Assembly: GCF_014174405.1 (NCBI RefSeq)
Contig: NZ_JACEGA010000001.1
Span: 1,765,001 to 1,829,000, forward strand
DNA: 64,000 nt
Source: Variimorphobacter saccharofermentans
Lineage (GTDB): Bacteria > Bacillota > Clostridia > Lachnospirales > Lachnospiraceae
Reading direction: 5' to 3'
The notes below the pieces were generated by a model that was not told the origin of the DNA, ran no database searches, and worked only from the letters and a program-made list of their open reading frames with translations. This document shows, piece after piece, positions 62,478 to 64,000 of this stretch. Position numbers and translations under genes: made by a program. The first letter of the stretch is position 1. The number at the start of each line of letters is the position of its first letter.

Positions 62478-62862
62478 GTGACACCTCACGAAGAATTATT
62501 GACAGCAGATCACCGGTGATATCATTCGATAGTGCAATAGTCATTGTTGCAGTTTTGATCACAGCGGCTGGTCTGATGGTTTCAGGGATAGTATCTGAAA
62601 CTGATTTTTTTGTCTCAGGTATACGGATTTCGGCAAAGGAAACACCTGATGTTCCCTGTGAGATAGGTAACAGAGAAGAGTGATCCACTTGCTTGAAAGT
62701 CTCAGTACGTAACTTACGCTGCCAATAATAATAATACGATTTCTCACTAACTTGATTCTCTGTCATCCACTGCTTAGCACTCATCCCTGCCGGTCTGTTA
62801 TGGCACTGGAGTATGATGTCTCTCCATCTTGAATTGCGTACGGTGTGAGCTATTTGATCCAT
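62470..62862 (-). CDS. tnpA: IS66 accessory protein TnpA, copy D
   Basis: A 130-residue IS66 Orf1 protein with WRDIILQCHNRPAGMSAKQW and VSEKSYYYYWQRKLRTETF forming the helix-turn-helix. AAAGGAGG precedes the start. It ends overlapping tnpB. Confidence 0.9.
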   Translation of the reverse strand: MDQIAHTVRNSRWRDIILQCHNRPAGMSAKQWMTENQVSEKSYYYYWQRKLRTETFKQVDHSSLLPISQGTSGVSFAEIRIPETKKSVSDTIPETIRPAAVIKTATMTIALSNDITGDLLSIILREVSHA

Positions 62863-62978
62863 GTTAGATGGCCTCCTTTAAAAAACTAATAGTTTTTTGC
62901 ATTTATTAAAGTATGCCATAAAAAATATATTTAGCCTAGGCGAGCGATTTGACGCTTACGTTATAATGGTAGTAGATA

Positions 62979-63012
62979 AATAATCCTTCATATTTTTTGA
63001 GAACGGATTATT
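62979..63012. repeat. Hairpin between IS66 copies D and E
   Basis: AATAATCC and GGATTATT form a perfect eight-base-pair stem with an 18-base loop containing TTTTTT. It may protect the downstream element from outside transcription. The function is a guess. Confidence 0.4.
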
Positions 63013-63117
63013 GAACAGTGTAAATGGTAAATTATGTAAGTGATTCAAAACATGGCGTCGTGAATTATTAAGCTGATTATGATAAACTTTCTGAAAAACA
63101 AATTCAGGAGGTTGGTT

Positions 63118-63441
63118 ATGTTCAATCAGGAAAGTTATAGACTATGGAAACAGAGAATACAGGAACAAAAAATCAGCGGGGTGACAATACCGGAATGGTG
63201 CGAGAAAAATCAGTTATCTCCTCATGCATACTATTACTGGAGAAAGATCATTCGTACACATAAGGAAGACCCGACCGTTTCTCAATCGACATCATTTGCT
63301 GAAATTAATCAAACTGAGAAGATCTCCGTTTCATCGTGTGGAGTGTCGCTAACCTGGAAAGACGTCAGTATCCAGATTTCATCGAAGCAAGAAGCCCTCT
63401 TAGCAGCAGAGGTAATTCGAGCGCTGCAATCCTCATGTTGA
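63118..63441 (+). CDS. tnpA: IS66 accessory protein TnpA, copy E
   Basis: The 107-residue IS66 Orf1 protein has WKQRIQEQKISGVTIPEWCE and LSPHAYYYWRKIIRTH as the helix-turn-helix. ATG 63118 follows CAGGAGG; the frame extending back to 63079 has no site. Confidence 0.88.
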   Translation: MFNQESYRLWKQRIQEQKISGVTIPEWCEKNQLSPHAYYYWRKIIRTHKEDPTVSQSTSFAEINQTEKISVSSCGVSLTWKDVSIQISSKQEALLAAEVIRALQSSC

Positions 63442-63809
63442 GCTCTTTCATTTCAGGGGCGGAACATATTTATCTTGCATGTGGGGCGACTGATTTTCGA
63501 AAACAGGCTGAATCACTGGTAGCAATGGTTACCATGAAATTCAAGCTCGATCCGTATTCCCCTGTATGTGTATTCCTTTTCTGCAATAAAAATAAAACTG
63601 CGATTAAAGTACTCCGCTACGATAAGAACGGATTTATTCTAGCTAGCAAAAAACTTCTGGAAGGGATGAAATTTCAATGGCCAAAAACCGAAGAAGAGGT
63701 AAAGGATATTTCATTCCGTCAGGTTGAATGGCTGTTGGAAGGGCTTTCGATTGAGCAGCAAAAAGCTCACCGAGATATTATGTTAGAACTGAAAAACACC
63801 TGCTACTGA
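63435..63809 (+). CDS. tnpB: IS66 accessory protein TnpB, copy E
   Basis: The 124-residue IS66 Orf2 protein begins MLSSFISGAEHIYLACGATD, with FLFCNKNKTAIKVLRYDKNG and FQWPK further on. It is more divergent than the other copies (CNKNKTA replaces CGRKSDR). The ATG at 63435 overlaps the tnpA stop; a longer frame from 63336 is out of keeping with the family. Confidence 0.9.
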   Translation: MLSSFISGAEHIYLACGATDFRKQAESLVAMVTMKFKLDPYSPVCVFLFCNKNKTAIKVLRYDKNGFILASKKLLEGMKFQWPKTEEEVKDISFRQVEWLLEGLSIEQQKAHRDIMLELKNTCY

Positions 63810-63826
63810 CACCGTCAAAACCACGA

Positions 63827-63873
63827 AAAAAAGCCCGCAAATGCCGATGAATTCAGCATTTTACGGGCTTTTA
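63827..63873. terminator. Bidirectional terminator-like hairpin inside IS66 copy E
   Basis: AAAAGCCCG and CGGGCTTTT flank an inner ATGC/GCAT stem, with A tracts on the left and T tracts on the right. It separates tnpB from tnpC and would make tnpC depend on its own promoter; a TATAAT lies at 63902-63907 without a clear -35 box. Confidence 0.7.
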
Positions 63874-63944
63874 TAAACTGGAAAAATAACTCGAAAAATG
63901 GTATAATAGTTAGAGATAAACCTGATAAGAAAGTCGGTGAGGGA

Positions 63945-64000
63945 ATGACGAAACAGGAAGAACTGCTTATGCTGAGAGCCTTGGTTGCAAAGCAAAAAGA
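63945..64000 (+). CDS. tnpC: IS66 transposase TnpC, copy E (3' partial)
   Basis: Only the first 18 full codons are in the window (MTKQEELLMLRALVAKQK). The start follows GTGAGGGA. The N-terminal helix pattern and the position after tnpA/tnpB support TnpC; nothing more can be said. Confidence 0.7.
   Translation, partial: MTKQEELLMLRALVAKQK

Larger units (their letters stand above)
60158..62959 (-). mobile_element. IS66-family element, copy D (third subtype)
   Basis: The ends GTAAGCGTCAAATCATACGC (60158) and, complemented, GTAAGCGTCAAATCGCTCGC (62959) form the inverted repeat. It is 2802 bases long with three intact genes on the minus strand. A spacer of about 280 bases between tnpB and tnpC is non-coding. 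The flanks AGATAATG and GTTATAAT are not a target duplication, so one flank has been rearranged. Confidence 0.92.
63020..64000 (+). mobile_element. IS66-family element, copy E (3' end outside window)
   Basis: tnpA, tnpB and the start of tnpC are present on the + strand. GTAAATGGTAAATTATG at 63020 resembles the copy B left tip and lies about 100 bases before tnpA, the same distance as in the other copies, so it is the probable left end. It represents a fourth IS66 subtype in this window. Confidence 0.75.

Noticed and set aside
1..64000. tRNA or rRNA genes as integration targets
   Set aside because: No cloverleaf-like sequence or rRNA segment was recognised, in particular none at either island end.

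Overview
The window looks like a chromosomal segment of a low-GC, flagellated anaerobic Firmicute, most probably of the Lachnospiraceae (class Clostridia). The basis is the fla/che gene order, the FliY-type switch protein, the CheC/CheD adaptation genes, the DUF342 (FapA-like) protein beside a SigD-type sigma factor, and the A+T-rich codon use. This assignment comes from gene content only; no search was run. No rRNA or tRNA gene was recognised.

1-22.1 kb is a compact, entirely + strand motility and chemotaxis operon: motA (5' end outside the window), motB, fliL, fliM, fliY, cheY, fliO, fliP, fliQ, fliR, flhB, flhA, flhF, flhG, a PilZ protein, cheB, cheA, cheW, cheC, cheD, a small membrane protein, sigma-28, a FapA-like protein and small accessory genes. 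Stops and starts overlap or lie a few bases apart, so the stator, C-ring switch, export gate, placement GTPase/ATPase, chemotaxis core and late sigma factor are probably co-transcribed. A small MltG-like anchored protein follows, then rpsB-tsf behind a clear sigma-A promoter (22755-22783).

24.6-60.0 kb is accessory DNA that I interpret as a remnant integrative element inserted at the 3' end of tsf. The last bases of tsf (GTAGCAAAACAAATGGG, 24607-24623) recur in near-identical form at 59929-59942 and 59981-59997. Just inside both ends are clusters of the heptamer TTGCGTA in both orientations (24785-24851 and 59768-59849). No integrase is present. Cargo: (i) a tight seven-gene block (25.76-35.9 kb) with a small HTH protein, an SNF2-type helicase, a DUF4391-like protein, a coiled-coil/TIR protein, a type III Mod methyltransferase, a type III Res helicase-nuclease and a PC4/YdbC-like protein; (ii) a MobV-type relaxase with palindromes upstream; (iii) an IS21-family element whose istB is split by an IS3-family element; (iv) four complete and one partial IS66-family elements across the island and its right flank, two of them 2547-bp copies that look identical; (v) secreted transglutaminase-like, phosphoesterase, PHP, GNAT and receiver-like genes among gene fragments.

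60.1-64 kb is a pile-up of IS66 elements outside the putative right attachment site. The ordinary neighbours of tsf (pyrH, frr) are expected beyond the window. Most promising for novelty are the R-M/helicase/TIR block and the att/arm-site architecture at tsf. Exact insertion junctions, with target duplications, allowed two disrupted genes to be reconstructed with confidence (istB and a 186-residue unknown gene) and a third more tentatively.
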